Source: CAYZGU01 sp964478165 (GTDB lineage Bacteria > Poribacteria > WGA-4E > JAJDTR01). From it: 64,000 nucleotides of DNA. Shown piece by piece: positions 48,901 to 56,783 of the stretch (positions are counted from its first letter, which is position 1; every line of letters starts with the position of its first letter). Below the pieces are notes generated by a model. The model was not told the origin of the DNA. It was given only the letters and a program-made list of their open reading frames with translations, and ran no database searches. Location of the stretch: the NCBI GenBank assembly GCA_964478165.1, contig CAYZGU010000011.1, forward strand, positions 124,001 to 188,000, in the 5' to 3' direction. Made by a program: the position numbers and the translations under genes.

Positions 48901-49078
48901 CGTCTCTACATTCCCACTCAATCTCATCAAATGGATGCACGTCGGGAGTAGTAAAAAATCGGTCGATTTTCAGGCCACGCTTCCGAATATTGTCAGATTG
49001 CTCGACATCAGGAGCTTCGTCCGAAGGTGCTACCGCAATCTGCTCCACATCATCATCAAATCCTTTGGATTCGGCCAT
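45929..49078 (-). CDS. nrdJ: Adenosylcobalamin-dependent (class II) ribonucleotide reductase
   Basis: Reduces ribonucleotides to deoxyribonucleotides using adenosylcobalamin, without oxygen dependence. The 1049-residue protein has the catalytic NPCSEFVFLDDTSCNLASIN segment with the radical-cycle Cys/Glu residues, the partner Cys in NSPVWFNCGLW, the GTGTNFSKIRGKNEGLSGGG loop and the late TGTIAFLMDCDTTGIEPDF segment. The C-terminus (about 1010-1049) is a zinc ribbon with CHACGSIMVRNGTCYRC-type cysteine pairs, as in many class II NrdJ proteins. A strong GGAAGGAAT precedes the ATG. nrdR lies 215 bases upstream on the same strand; NrdR-box-like sites are listed. Confidence 0.95.
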   Translation of the reverse strand: MAESKGFDDDVEQIAVAPSDEAPDVEQSDNIRKRGLKIDRFFTTPDVHPFDEIEWECRDAAIYSENGDTIFEQKGVEVPKSWSQIATDIAASKYLRKAGVPETTQEVSARQLVRRVARTIRRSGEDFGGYFATTEDAETFETELTYLLITQRGAFNSPVWFNCGLWHEYGIEGSGGNFFWDRTTEKVQTTKNDYEHPQNSACFIQSVDDSLDSMLELQRSEVRLFKYGSGTGTNFSKIRGKNEGLSGGGASSGVLSFLEGLDRWAGSIKSGGTTRRAAKMVILDMDHPEIADYIDWKLREEKKAKALIAAGYESDFNGEAYRTISGQNSNNSVRIPDAFMNSYLKGGKWHTRYRTNGEIADEYDAKELMEKTSHAAWECADPGVQFDDPIQSWNTCKNTDRINATNPCSEFVFLDDTSCNLASINLVKFLREDGTFDVEAYRHAIRIFITAMEIIVEISSYPTEKIARRSHDFRPLGLGFGNLGALLMLNGVPYDSDVGRAWAGALSSILSGHGYRTSAEIAGSVGAFAGFEENRVPMLDVMRRHREEAHRIDELACPHDLLKAAKEDWDVCVQMGERYGYRNSQISVIAPTGTIAFLMDCDTTGIEPDFALVKFKKLAGGGYFKIVNQAVPRALAQLGYTQSQIDEIITYVVGTATLKASPHINDETLKDKGFTDEDLERIEHMLPSAFNLNLAFSPGILGKACLERLGINAEQAENPGFSTLTAIGFGEDEINRADEIICGRGTVEGAAHLKSVHYPIFDCANKCGKTGTRFIEPMGHVKMMSAVQPFISGAISKTVNIPNDATVDDITQVYVGAWKLGVKCLAVYRDGCKSSQPLSSSSQQKDKATEPQVSIEDHPVRKHLPDERSSITHKFSIAGHEGYITVGLYEDGRPGEIFLRMSKEGSVISGLMDTIALMTSVSLQHGVPLEFFVDKFSHVRFEPAGFTNNKDIPIAKSIIDYVFRWLGLKFVDQSQPVSGASDSLEDQLADPEQLHPLPSGEGAEQIQAREKHVSTTQSDAPPCHACGSIMVRNGTCYRCLNCGATSGCS

Positions 49079-49173
49079 ATTCCTTCCTTTCCTGAATAAT
49101 TGATTCTAAGGTTTAACATTGCAGAGACAAAATCATGAGGTGGATTCGGCACTTTTCAATCTCTGAATACACC

Positions 49174-49189
49174 ACACGCGATTACGTGT
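49174..49189 (-). promoter_or_regulatory. NrdR-box-like palindrome upstream of nrdJ
   Basis: Minus-strand ACACGTAATCGCGTGT keeps the outer ACAC and GTGT halves of the NrdR consensus (recalled as acaCwAtATaTwGTgt) but the centre differs. It lies about 95 bases before nrdJ. Weak, by eye. Confidence 0.4.
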
Positions 49190-49293
49190 CAAACATACAA
49201 ACGTGCCATTTAAACCGATGTTTCAAAATAAACATGCTTTGACAAATTTTAATTGGCTTTCTTGATGCCACGTTTGAAAGCATTCCGCTCTAA

Positions 49294-49764
49294 CTATGTT
49301 TTGTTTCCTGGTGAAAATTGGGTGAGCTGCTTCAGTTCTTGTTCAAAATCGGCTACATCCTTGAAATCGCGATAGACAGAGGCAAAGCGAATGTAGGCAA
49401 CCTTATCTAAGTCTTTAAGCACATCCATAACCAACTCGCCAATAACATCACTTTCAATCTCCGACCTACGCATGTTGATAAGCTGTTGTTCGAGATCTGC
49501 AATTACATGGTTTATCGTTTCCTGACTAATCGGACGCTTTTCACAGGACTTCATTAGATTGCGCCGCAATTTTTGCCGGTCAAACGCCTCTCTTCGCTCA
49601 TCCTTCTTGATAATGAATAGATCTAGTACTTCTGCGCGTTCATATGTTGTAAACCGTTTTGAGCACTCGAGGCATTCTCGCCGCCTGCGAGTAACATTTC
49701 CACTGTCAGTCTCACGCTTATCAACGACTTTTGTCTCCGGATTACCACAATAGGGACATTTCAT
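49294..49764 (-). CDS. nrdR: Transcriptional repressor NrdR
   Basis: Zinc-ribbon/ATP-cone repressor of ribonucleotide reductase genes, sensing dATP/ATP. The 156-residue protein has the zinc ligands Cys3, Cys6, Cys31 and Cys34 (MKCPYCGN and ECLECSKRF), then the ATP-cone region from about residue 46 (EVLDLFIIKKDERREAFDR) to about 135. Length and order are normal. It lies directly upstream of nrdJ on the same strand, the expected target, and has NrdR-box-like sites before its own start, suggesting autoregulation. Confidence 0.97.
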   Translation of the reverse strand: MKCPYCGNPETKVVDKRETDSGNVTRRRRECLECSKRFTTYERAEVLDLFIIKKDERREAFDRQKLRRNLMKSCEKRPISQETINHVIADLEQQLINMRRSEIESDVIGELVMDVLKDLDKVAYIRFASVYRDFKDVADFEQELKQLTQFSPGNKT

Positions 49765-49768
49765 AGAA

Positions 49769-49784
49769 AACCAACATCTTGTGT
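49769..49784 (-). promoter_or_regulatory. NrdR-box-like site at the nrdR start
   Basis: Minus-strand ACACAAGATGTTGGTT agrees with the recalled NrdR consensus at about 11-12 of 16 positions. It lies five bases before the nrdR ATG; pairs with the stronger site at 49807-49822. Confidence 0.4.
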
Positions 49785-49806
49785 GTAAAGATTAATATCA
49801 TACAAC

Positions 49807-49822
49807 ATACAATATATGGTAT
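49807..49822 (-). promoter_or_regulatory. NrdR-box-like site in the nrdR promoter
   Basis: Minus-strand ATACCATATATTGTAT matches the recalled NrdR consensus acaCwAtATaTwGTgt at about 13 of 16 positions. It overlaps a possible -10 (TACCAT) that is 16 bases downstream of a perfect -35 TTGACA at 49843-49838 (minus strand). This is the arrangement expected for autorepression. Confidence 0.6.
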
Positions 49823-49843
49823 CATAAGGATTGGATTTGTCAA

Positions 49844-51323
49844 GGAATTTTTTGCTTCGATTATTATGTTTTCGCAGAATTGATGCCTCCGATCTATGCA
49901 CTCTATAAAGATACTAACCGAAGACCTCCAGTGACAACATCAAAAAGCGAAATGTGCCACCAACTTCTAATAAAACACTGTCTTTTTCTCTCCTAAGATA
50001 AAGTTCGTAAGCCAGTCCATAGGAAGTACCGCCTGCAATCCTTCACCTAAACAGCGTCCTACAAAAACATGCGTGGTGTTCGGTAAAAACTGAGAACAGC
50101 CCTAACTCACGACAGCATTTTCAGAAATCTGCTGCATGTCTTGCGTTACCGATAACGCCGAGCAATATCGGACAGGTGCTCTCAGCATTCTTAATCCGAT
50201 TCTCGTCGCCAAACTAGAACCTTTATCCATTACAACTAGCGGATTGGGGGAAATTGTTACCTGACAACTTGTCATCTTTTCTCCGTGGGATTCCACTGGT
50301 GCGGAGGAAATCATGTGCATAAGGGCTTGTGGTGGATACAGGCTAACAAGTGGGAAGCCATACATTTTAGGTTGGAACTTGTATTGTATGCGTCTATAGT
50401 TGCTCGAACCCCAGCTCTACTGTTTCTATCAATGCGCAAACACAACCGCGATTCGAGTGTTTCAAGAACCTTAACATCATCCAAGGATTAGTTGCTAAGC
50501 TTTGGCTCTAGACGCCCCCACGCTAACACCCTAGAGCATTGTGAGTTCAAATTATGCCGAGTTTACTTTCCAGCTTCGCGATTTAATCTCACTGAGACTT
50601 ATACCACACCTCCTAGATCGTCAGACATAGGAACATGAACAACTCGGTATGTTTCAGGTCATACAAAGGCCCCGGGAAACTCTTGCCAATTACGATTCTA
50701 TTAGCGATTCCCGGTATGGAAGAAGCGTCGCTACGACCAGGAAATATCTATGCAAATGCAAAGAAATCTGGCGAACCTGGGCCTTGGTACCGCAACTCCC
50801 ACTTCACCAGTAGTGACCCAAACCATCGACGCAATTCCTGTCAATCCAACTGAGGTGCCACCTAAAACAATCGGGAATCGATTGGTCACTGCACTCGTCC
50901 TGGAAACCGAAAGCCTCCTGTTACTCTGTCCACAGATTTTCACCGACGCTTTCCGACGTTTTCACCAACAACTCCAAAGTGATTGAATTCACGACCATAT
51001 CTCTACAGCTGCTCTACGCTGCGTTCGAAATCATTGCAATATCTCTGAAACTTGCCAGAACACTCAACAGTGTTGCAGACACGTGTTCTCCGATAACAGT
51101 TGCGTAAGCTACTAAGTCAGCGCCCAATTAATCTTACATTCGAATCTTTACGCACGATTTGGCCCATTGGCGTGTCAATTCAACATGGCCGAGGAAGGCC
51201 GCGATCGCTGAAGGTAAAATGAATGCGTTTCTGCCACCAGACGAAGGTGCGAGCAATAAAGCACCCATTCTCCAACAAATAACCCGCGATACGCGGGTCC
51301 TACCATCCTGTAATGGAACACTA
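49844..51323. other. Long spacer without a recognised gene
   Basis: About 1.5 kb, the longest empty stretch. Plus frames at 50635-50986 and a minus frame at 50102-50365 (core SPNPLVVMDKGSSLATRIGL) look partly protein-like but match nothing I know and have no ribosome-binding sites. Probably decayed genes. Confidence 0.4.
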
Positions 51324-51353
51324 TTGAAAGCACTTCAGAAGATATGCTATAAT
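51324..51353 (+). promoter_or_regulatory. Sigma70-like promoter upstream of the CBS gene
   Basis: TTGAAA at 51324-51329 and perfect TATAAT at 51348-51353, spacing 18 bases. Transcription from here would give a leader of about 355 bases before the gene at 51715. Confidence 0.65.
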
Positions 51354-51421
51354 TGCCGATGATGATACTTTCTGTCAACCCACAAATCAGGTCTCGTTCC
51401 TTTCCTAGTCAGAGTAGCGTA

Positions 51422-51474
51422 TGTCCGGGTTAAGCGGACAAACAGATGTTTTTTCGGTCCTTTCGCGGACCGAA
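51422..51474 (+). other. Two adjacent hairpins in the long leader
   Basis: TGTCCG/CGGACA (51422-51427 and 51435-51440) and the 8-bp TTCGGTCC/GGACCGAA (51453-51460 and 51467-51474) follow the promoter by about 70-120 bases. No T-run follows, so neither is a terminator. They may be parts of an RNA leader or small RNA; no known riboswitch motif recognised. Confidence 0.45.
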
Positions 51475-51714
51475 CCTCGAGAAAGGCGTTATTTCCAGAA
51501 TCTCGCATCAACAGTTCATAAGTGATGTCCCAATATTTCCCACCTGACCAACGAAATCGAGATAGGGTCAGTTCTCCAACTTAGGTTGGTTTGAAAACTT
51601 GTGAAAATTGTCAGGACTCACTACCGTTCGGTGGGACAAGATTCAACACCAAACTTAGATCATAATAACCAGATTATACTGGTAAACCTGAAACAATTAG
51701 GGATAAGATAATAC

Positions 51715-52641
51715 ATGAAAGAAAATCCATCTCGATCCACTGAAATTAAGGGAGCTGAAACTGCACATTCAGATGCCCTGGCTATTTATCCAAAACAAGA
51801 GCGCGCCCTTGCTAAGCCCACGGCAATTGAGAAAAAAAGCTTGTTCGGCAGACGGAAACAAAAGGCCGGCCCTACAGGGGAACACATCAGGCGAATTCTC
51901 TTCGAGAATCTCGACGCATTTCCAACGAACGAAGCCCGTATGTTGCGTGGAATCTTTTCATTGTCAACTACGAGCGTACGTGAAGTGATGGTCCCCCTCT
52001 CCGAAGTCATGGCAGTTCACATCGCAACACCAACAGACCAGGTCAAGGCAATACTGCAAGATTCTAATTGTCGCTTTATTCCTGTATACGAAGACCGTAT
52101 CGACAGACTTACGGGAATAATAAACATTTTGGACATTCTCTACGCTACCCGGGACACTAACGAACTGAGCTCTTTCGTTCGCCCAGCATACTGCGTGCCT
52201 GAAACAAAAATAACGGCAGATCTCCTTGAAGAATTGCGCTCTTCAGCCGATCCCGTTGCAATTGTGATTGATGAACATGCTGGCTGTGTCGGCTTTGTAA
52301 CATTGGAGGATATCTTTGAACAAATTGTCGGCGAAATTGGCTACAACCATAAACGGCACACACTACACGCTGAATCACTCGGCAAAGGCCTGTGGTCACT
52401 TGATGCCCGCACCTCAATCGATATCGTCAATGAAGAATTAGGTGCGAATATCCCCAAAGGGCGCTGTGATACAATCGGTGGCTTTATACTGATGTTACTT
52501 GGTCGCCTACCAGAGCAGGGCGAAAAGATTGACTACGGGGGAATCGAATTCACAGTGGAGGAAGTTTTTGGTTATGGGATTGCGGTACTCCATGCGACGC
52601 GAGTAAACCCATCACGCCAGGGAAAGAAGCGTAGCAAGTAG
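51715..52641 (+). CDS. CBS-pair / CorC-HlyC domain protein
   Basis: A 308-residue cytoplasmic protein of the hemolysin C/CorC type without the N-terminal DUF21 membrane part. An N-terminal basic region (residues 30-50) is followed by the conserved MVPLSEVMAVH start of the first CBS domain (about 92-155), a second CBS with VIVIDEHAGCVGFVTLEDIFEQIVGEI, given here as core GCVGFVTLEDIFEQIVGEI, and the C-terminal CorC_HlyC domain with GRCDTIGGFILMLLGRLP. Members are tied to Mg2+/Co2+ efflux or ribosome/lipoprotein maturation (CorC/YbeX); the exact role here is unknown. The ATG is directly followed downstream by a small membrane protein gene. Confidence 0.85.
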   Translation: MKENPSRSTEIKGAETAHSDALAIYPKQERALAKPTAIEKKSLFGRRKQKAGPTGEHIRRILFENLDAFPTNEARMLRGIFSLSTTSVREVMVPLSEVMAVHIATPTDQVKAILQDSNCRFIPVYEDRIDRLTGIINILDILYATRDTNELSSFVRPAYCVPETKITADLLEELRSSADPVAIVIDEHAGCVGFVTLEDIFEQIVGEIGYNHKRHTLHAESLGKGLWSLDARTSIDIVNEELGANIPKGRCDTIGGFILMLLGRLPEQGEKIDYGGIEFTVEEVFGYGIAVLHATRVNPSRQGKKRSK

Positions 52642-52815
52642 ATGGCAATCTTCCCTTCTTCTATGAAATTCAAAGCACCAATGAAAATAGCAAAGCATTC
52701 GTCTCCGCATGCGATAAATTCAGGATTATGGAAACGCGTCATCTGGTATATAATTTTGTTGACTGCGATTCTCTTTTTAATGTGGAAAATGCCCTCAATC
52801 ACCAGTCGATTCTAA
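52642..52815 (+). CDS. Predicted 57-residue single-pass membrane protein
   Basis: The ATG at 52642 follows the CBS gene stop without a gap (TAGATG). The translation has a basic N-terminus (KFKAPMKIAK) and one hydrophobic segment (VIWYIILLTAILFLMW), then a short tail and TAA at 52813-52815. It has no recognisable family. The directly abutting position suggests translational coupling, but the evidence is only the reading frame. Confidence 0.45.
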   Translation: MAIFPSSMKFKAPMKIAKHSSPHAINSGLWKRVIWYIILLTAILFLMWKMPSITSRF

Positions 52816-52837
52816 TCTTGTACCAGAATTCTAGCAT

Positions 52838-54253
52838 ATGAAAGAAAAGCACATGCAACGTTTATCTTATCCATGTTATCGAAATGTTGATGGAATAGTT
52901 CTATTGCTTTCCAAGACGGTATATATCTATTTCGGAGCCTTAATTCTATGCCATCTGATAGCATGTTCCCCAGCAACACCTTCTTTAGAAGACAAGCTGA
53001 TTATTATCTCTCCGCACCCGGAATCAATTGAGAAAGAATTTAGCCGTGCTTTCAAGGAGTGGTATGCTCAGAAAACTGAGAGACAGGTTGAACTTGAGTG
53101 GAGAGATTTAGGTGGTTCGGCAACTGACTTTCGCTTCATCGAATCTGAATTCAAACGCGTTCCCCAGAGCATCGGCGTCGACCTCTTCTTCGGAGGTGGA
53201 ACAGACAACTATCTTAAGCTGGCCAACCAAGGTTTGCTCTCTCCTTACAAGATTCCCGAACTACAATTAGAACGTATTCCTGTCGAAATCTTCGGAATTC
53301 CCGTCTACGATTCCGACTATCGTTGGTATGGTGCCGCCCTGTCTAGTTTTGGCATCATGTACAATGAAGAACTCCGCAAACTCCTCGGATTACCCAAGGT
53401 ATCAACCTGGGAAGATTTGACGCACTTTGAACTCCTTAATAAAGTAGGCGCTGCTGATCCGCGTGAAAGCGGGAGTGCTCACATGATGTACGAAATCATC
53501 CTGCAAGGATACGGATGGGAAAAGGGATTCGAACTCATCACAAAACTCGGTGCGAATGTGCGTGGGTTTTCGGCAGGTGCAAGCGCGATTCCTAAGGACG
53601 TCGTTACAGGACAGGTTATCTACGGGATGGCGATTGATTTTTATGCCTACGGACAAGTTGCCGTGCTTGGAGATGACAAAATTAAATATGTCGTACCACC
53701 CGATGCGGCTGTTGTCAGCCCCGATTCTATCGCAATTCTCAAAGGAGCACCAAACCTGCAAGTTGCTCAGAGATTCCTTGATTTCGTGCTTTCTGACGAC
53801 GCGCAGAAGCTTTGGATGCTACGCGACAACGATCCTGAGGGCCCAAAATGGAAGGGCGGATTGAATCGCGCGAGTATGCTCCCTGGACTATACGACAAAC
53901 TAGGCAATCGCTGCGTAGTTCCCAATCCATTTGCTCGAAAGTTGGAACCGATTCGATATGACGCCGCTAAGGGTGGGGAGCGATGGGACGTTGTTAGTGA
54001 CCTCATCGGTGTGCTCGTTGTCGATTCACATAAGGCTTTAGTCAGCGCATGGAAAACAATCAACCAGTGTCAGGATAGTAAGAAGCGTGAAATCGCGATA
54101 AAAATACTATCACAAGTGCCGATCACAGAAGAAGCCGCGATGCAAATGGCTCAAGAAGAGTGGAAAAAACAAGACTATCGAAATCAACAACTTAAGGAGT
54201 GGGGCACCTTCGCCCTGCAGAAATTTATCAAAGCAGAGAAACTGGCAAAATGA
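52838..54253 (+). CDS. Lipoprotein solute-binding protein of an ABC importer, orphan
   Basis: A 471-residue periplasmic-face binding protein of the iron/spermidine (extracellular solute-binding family 1) type. A signal peptide ends in a lipobox LIAC with the lipidated Cys43, followed by SPATPS. The binding fold shows LIIISPHPESIEKEF, then GVDLFFGGGTDNYLKLANQG, then YGAALSSFGIMYNEEL and DAAVVSPDSIAILKGAPN. The C-terminal about 100 residues beyond the standard fold are extra helices. No permease or ATPase lies next to it, so the system is split or decayed. Its ligand is unknown; iron or another metal is plausible from the family. Confidence 0.85.
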   Translation: MKEKHMQRLSYPCYRNVDGIVLLLSKTVYIYFGALILCHLIACSPATPSLEDKLIIISPHPESIEKEFSRAFKEWYAQKTERQVELEWRDLGGSATDFRFIESEFKRVPQSIGVDLFFGGGTDNYLKLANQGLLSPYKIPELQLERIPVEIFGIPVYDSDYRWYGAALSSFGIMYNEELRKLLGLPKVSTWEDLTHFELLNKVGAADPRESGSAHMMYEIILQGYGWEKGFELITKLGANVRGFSAGASAIPKDVVTGQVIYGMAIDFYAYGQVAVLGDDKIKYVVPPDAAVVSPDSIAILKGAPNLQVAQRFLDFVLSDDAQKLWMLRDNDPEGPKWKGGLNRASMLPGLYDKLGNRCVVPNPFARKLEPIRYDAAKGGERWDVVSDLIGVLVVDSHKALVSAWKTINQCQDSKKREIAIKILSQVPITEEAAMQMAQEEWKKQDYRNQQLKEWGTFALQKFIKAEKLAK

Positions 54254-55145
54254 ATTGGCTTTACAGCATGGGACTAGCAGTTCGAGAGTTATTGACGCAT
54301 TAGGTGGTTCCCTCATTTGTCGAACGCTCCGCACCTCGCTTAGAGCGTTGCCACATCTGACAATCTTGAACCAAGGCCGACTATACACCAGGATACGCTA
54401 ACGCAAGGCATTGGAGACATCGACAAGATGTTCATTCTTGTTACTGTCACGCTACTTTTTCGCTTAAGGCATCTGTAAAACCAAGTCGGTTAGATTTCGC
54501 AGGGATTACGTTGTCGATTTATATCCCACAAATCTCGAATCTATTACGGTCGGCAAGCACGATTAGACGATAAAATCTTCAACCTTACTTGAGCGACGGC
54601 TATCTTACACAATTCCCATGGCGCAAAACCACACTGAATGACCTACTCATAGCTACCAGTAAACAACCGATCGTGATGGAAGACGCCCATGAAACTCGAT
54701 CTGAATGTTTCCAATTAGCTTTGTTGACCCCATTGAAAATTATTTAAGTTCACGGAGACAATCTACCTACAACTGGCATGTGAGCGTGAGAAACACATAG
54801 GGAAGTAGAATTAATAATCCACGGCGCTTATCGCCGGCAGCAATTCTGACAAAAGAGAACGTCTTTCCCATGTCGCTAAAACAAGCCAAAAAGTTACATT
54901 GGGTGACCCGTTATGTCCAACCCACAACTAGCCATTAAGTCTAGAGTGTGCTTCATTCAATAATAAGAAGGCACGATTGAGTAGGTATGGCGAAAACGAT
55001 GGACTTTTGTTCAAAAAAATGCCTTCCTTGCTATCCGCAAACAAATTGTGAATACAGATAGGGTCAGTGACAGTTTGCAACAACACTACAAAGTAGATGA
55101 AAACCTAAAAGGAAACCCCCAGTCCTTTCACGAAGTGCCATGGCT
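54254..55145. other. Spacer without a recognised gene
   Basis: About 890 bases between convergent genes. I looked for a permease or ATPase belonging to the solute-binding protein and saw none. Possible short frames have no recognisable similarity. Confidence 0.5.
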
Positions 55146-56477
55146 TCATCGGCCAATTCCTTTGTATTCAAATCCATGCTTTCGCATATACTCTGGATTA
55201 TACTGGTTCCGCCCATCAAAAACACACAAGTTATTCATTTGCTCTTTCATCTTCGCAATATCTGGATTTCGAAACATCTTCCATTCAGTCATCAACACGA
55301 GAGCATCACTTTTTTCCAATGCAGCATAATTGTCATCTTTAAATACTAATCTGTTTTCCGCGACCCATTCCCGGGGAAAAGTCTTTTTTGCTTCTTGGTT
55401 GGCAACGGGATCGAATGCAACCACTCTTCCACCGGATTCAATGATAGAAGTAATGAGATTAACAGATGGAGCCTCACGCATATCATCGGTATCAGGCTTA
55501 AACGCCAAACCCCAGACAGAAAAAGTTAGTCCATTTAAATCTCCCCCATACTTCTTCACGATAAGATTGAACATGCGATTTTTCTGTATTTGGTTGCGTT
55601 TATTTACTGCATCAAGAACTAAAGGCTCAACCCCTACCTCTCTTGCAGCATGGATAATTGCTTTTACATCCTTTGGGAAACAGGAACCTCCATACCCAGT
55701 TCCAGGATAAATGAATGAATACCCAATCCGAGAATCAGAACCAATACCTTGTCGAACTGACTCTATGTCAATATCCAACTCATCACAGATGTAGGCCATT
55801 TCATTTATAAAAGAGATTTTTGTTGCCAGCATAGCATTAGCTGCATATTTGGAGAGCTCCGCTTCTCTGACACCCATTCTGATAAAACGATCTCGATTCA
55901 TAGTAAATGGAGTATACAACTGTTTCATCACCTCCAACGCGTATTCACTATCTGTACCAATGACAACCCTATCTGGCCGCGAAAAATCTTGTATCGCATT
56001 ACCCTCTTTCAAGAATTCTGGATTACTTACCACATGGCATTTTACTACTATGTTTCGATTTGAAAGCTCCTTAGCAATGATGGATTGTACTTTGTGAGCG
56101 GTTCCAACAGGAACTGTTGACTTATTAACAACTATAGATTCTTTGTCTATAGTTTCTCCGAGTTCGTGGGCTACACGATAAACATATTCCATGTTTACGC
56201 CTCCATTTGAACTTTCCGGCGTGCCCACAGCAATGAGAAATATATTTGACAATTCCATCGCATCCTTAAGGGATGTCGAAAATGAGAGGCGTTCTGACTG
56301 CTGATTCCGCACTATTAGTTCTTCCAGGCCCGGTTCGTAAATGGGAATAATTCCCTTATTCAGATTATCAATTCTCTCGCAATTCTTATCAATACAGACA
56401 ACGGTATTCCCCATGTCCGCAAAACATGTTCCAGTGACAAGGCCTACGTACCCAGTACCAATTACCGTAATGTTCAT
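55146..56477 (-). CDS. UDP-glucose/GDP-mannose dehydrogenase family
   Basis: A 443-residue NAD-dependent nucleotide-sugar dehydrogenase, oxidising UDP-glucose to UDP-glucuronate or a relative, for capsule and polysaccharide synthesis. It has the Rossmann motif GTGYVGLVTGTCFAD at residues 7-21, the catalytic cysteine Cys266 in YGGSCFPKD, and SVWGLAFKPDTDDMREAPS. The length is normal. The gene is more A/T-rich by eye than its neighbours, with no other polysaccharide gene nearby, suggesting recent acquisition. The exact nucleotide sugar cannot be read from sequence. Confidence 0.92.
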   Translation of the reverse strand: MNITVIGTGYVGLVTGTCFADMGNTVVCIDKNCERIDNLNKGIIPIYEPGLEELIVRNQQSERLSFSTSLKDAMELSNIFLIAVGTPESSNGGVNMEYVYRVAHELGETIDKESIVVNKSTVPVGTAHKVQSIIAKELSNRNIVVKCHVVSNPEFLKEGNAIQDFSRPDRVVIGTDSEYALEVMKQLYTPFTMNRDRFIRMGVREAELSKYAANAMLATKISFINEMAYICDELDIDIESVRQGIGSDSRIGYSFIYPGTGYGGSCFPKDVKAIIHAAREVGVEPLVLDAVNKRNQIQKNRMFNLIVKKYGGDLNGLTFSVWGLAFKPDTDDMREAPSVNLITSIIESGGRVVAFDPVANQEAKKTFPREWVAENRLVFKDDNYAALEKSDALVLMTEWKMFRNPDIAKMKEQMNNLCVFDGRNQYNPEYMRKHGFEYKGIGR

Positions 56478-56783
56478 TTTCTTATAGATTAATTAAGAAT
56501 CAAGCCTAGTAGAAATCGGAAGTTCGCTCCACTAATCTGCCCTTTAGAGCGACACTTCTTGCCGTAAATACCCCGTCAGATGGATAGACAGTTCATTATC
56601 CCAATTTTCAATTTCACGCCGCAACTCGTCCTTCGACAAGCTATCCCGTCTTCAGATCACAGAACGCGATAACATGAGATAAGATTTCATACCCCTATTC
56701 CAGGATTGCCATCTTGACCTATTGCGCGGATATATTCTTAGGCGGTAGTTTTTTCACAGTCCGCCCAGGCCAGTAAACCTCTC
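56478..56783. other. Spacer without a recognised gene
   Basis: About 300 bases between ugd-type and mlrC-type genes. No coding or structural signal noticed. Confidence 0.6.

Noticed and set aside
50750..50986. 78-codon plus-strand frame in the longest spacer
   Set aside because: No ribosome-binding site or family similarity; likely chance or decayed sequence.
51453..51474. 8-bp hairpin as a terminator
   Set aside because: The T-run precedes the stem on the plus strand and no T-run follows it, so it cannot be a standard terminator in either direction.
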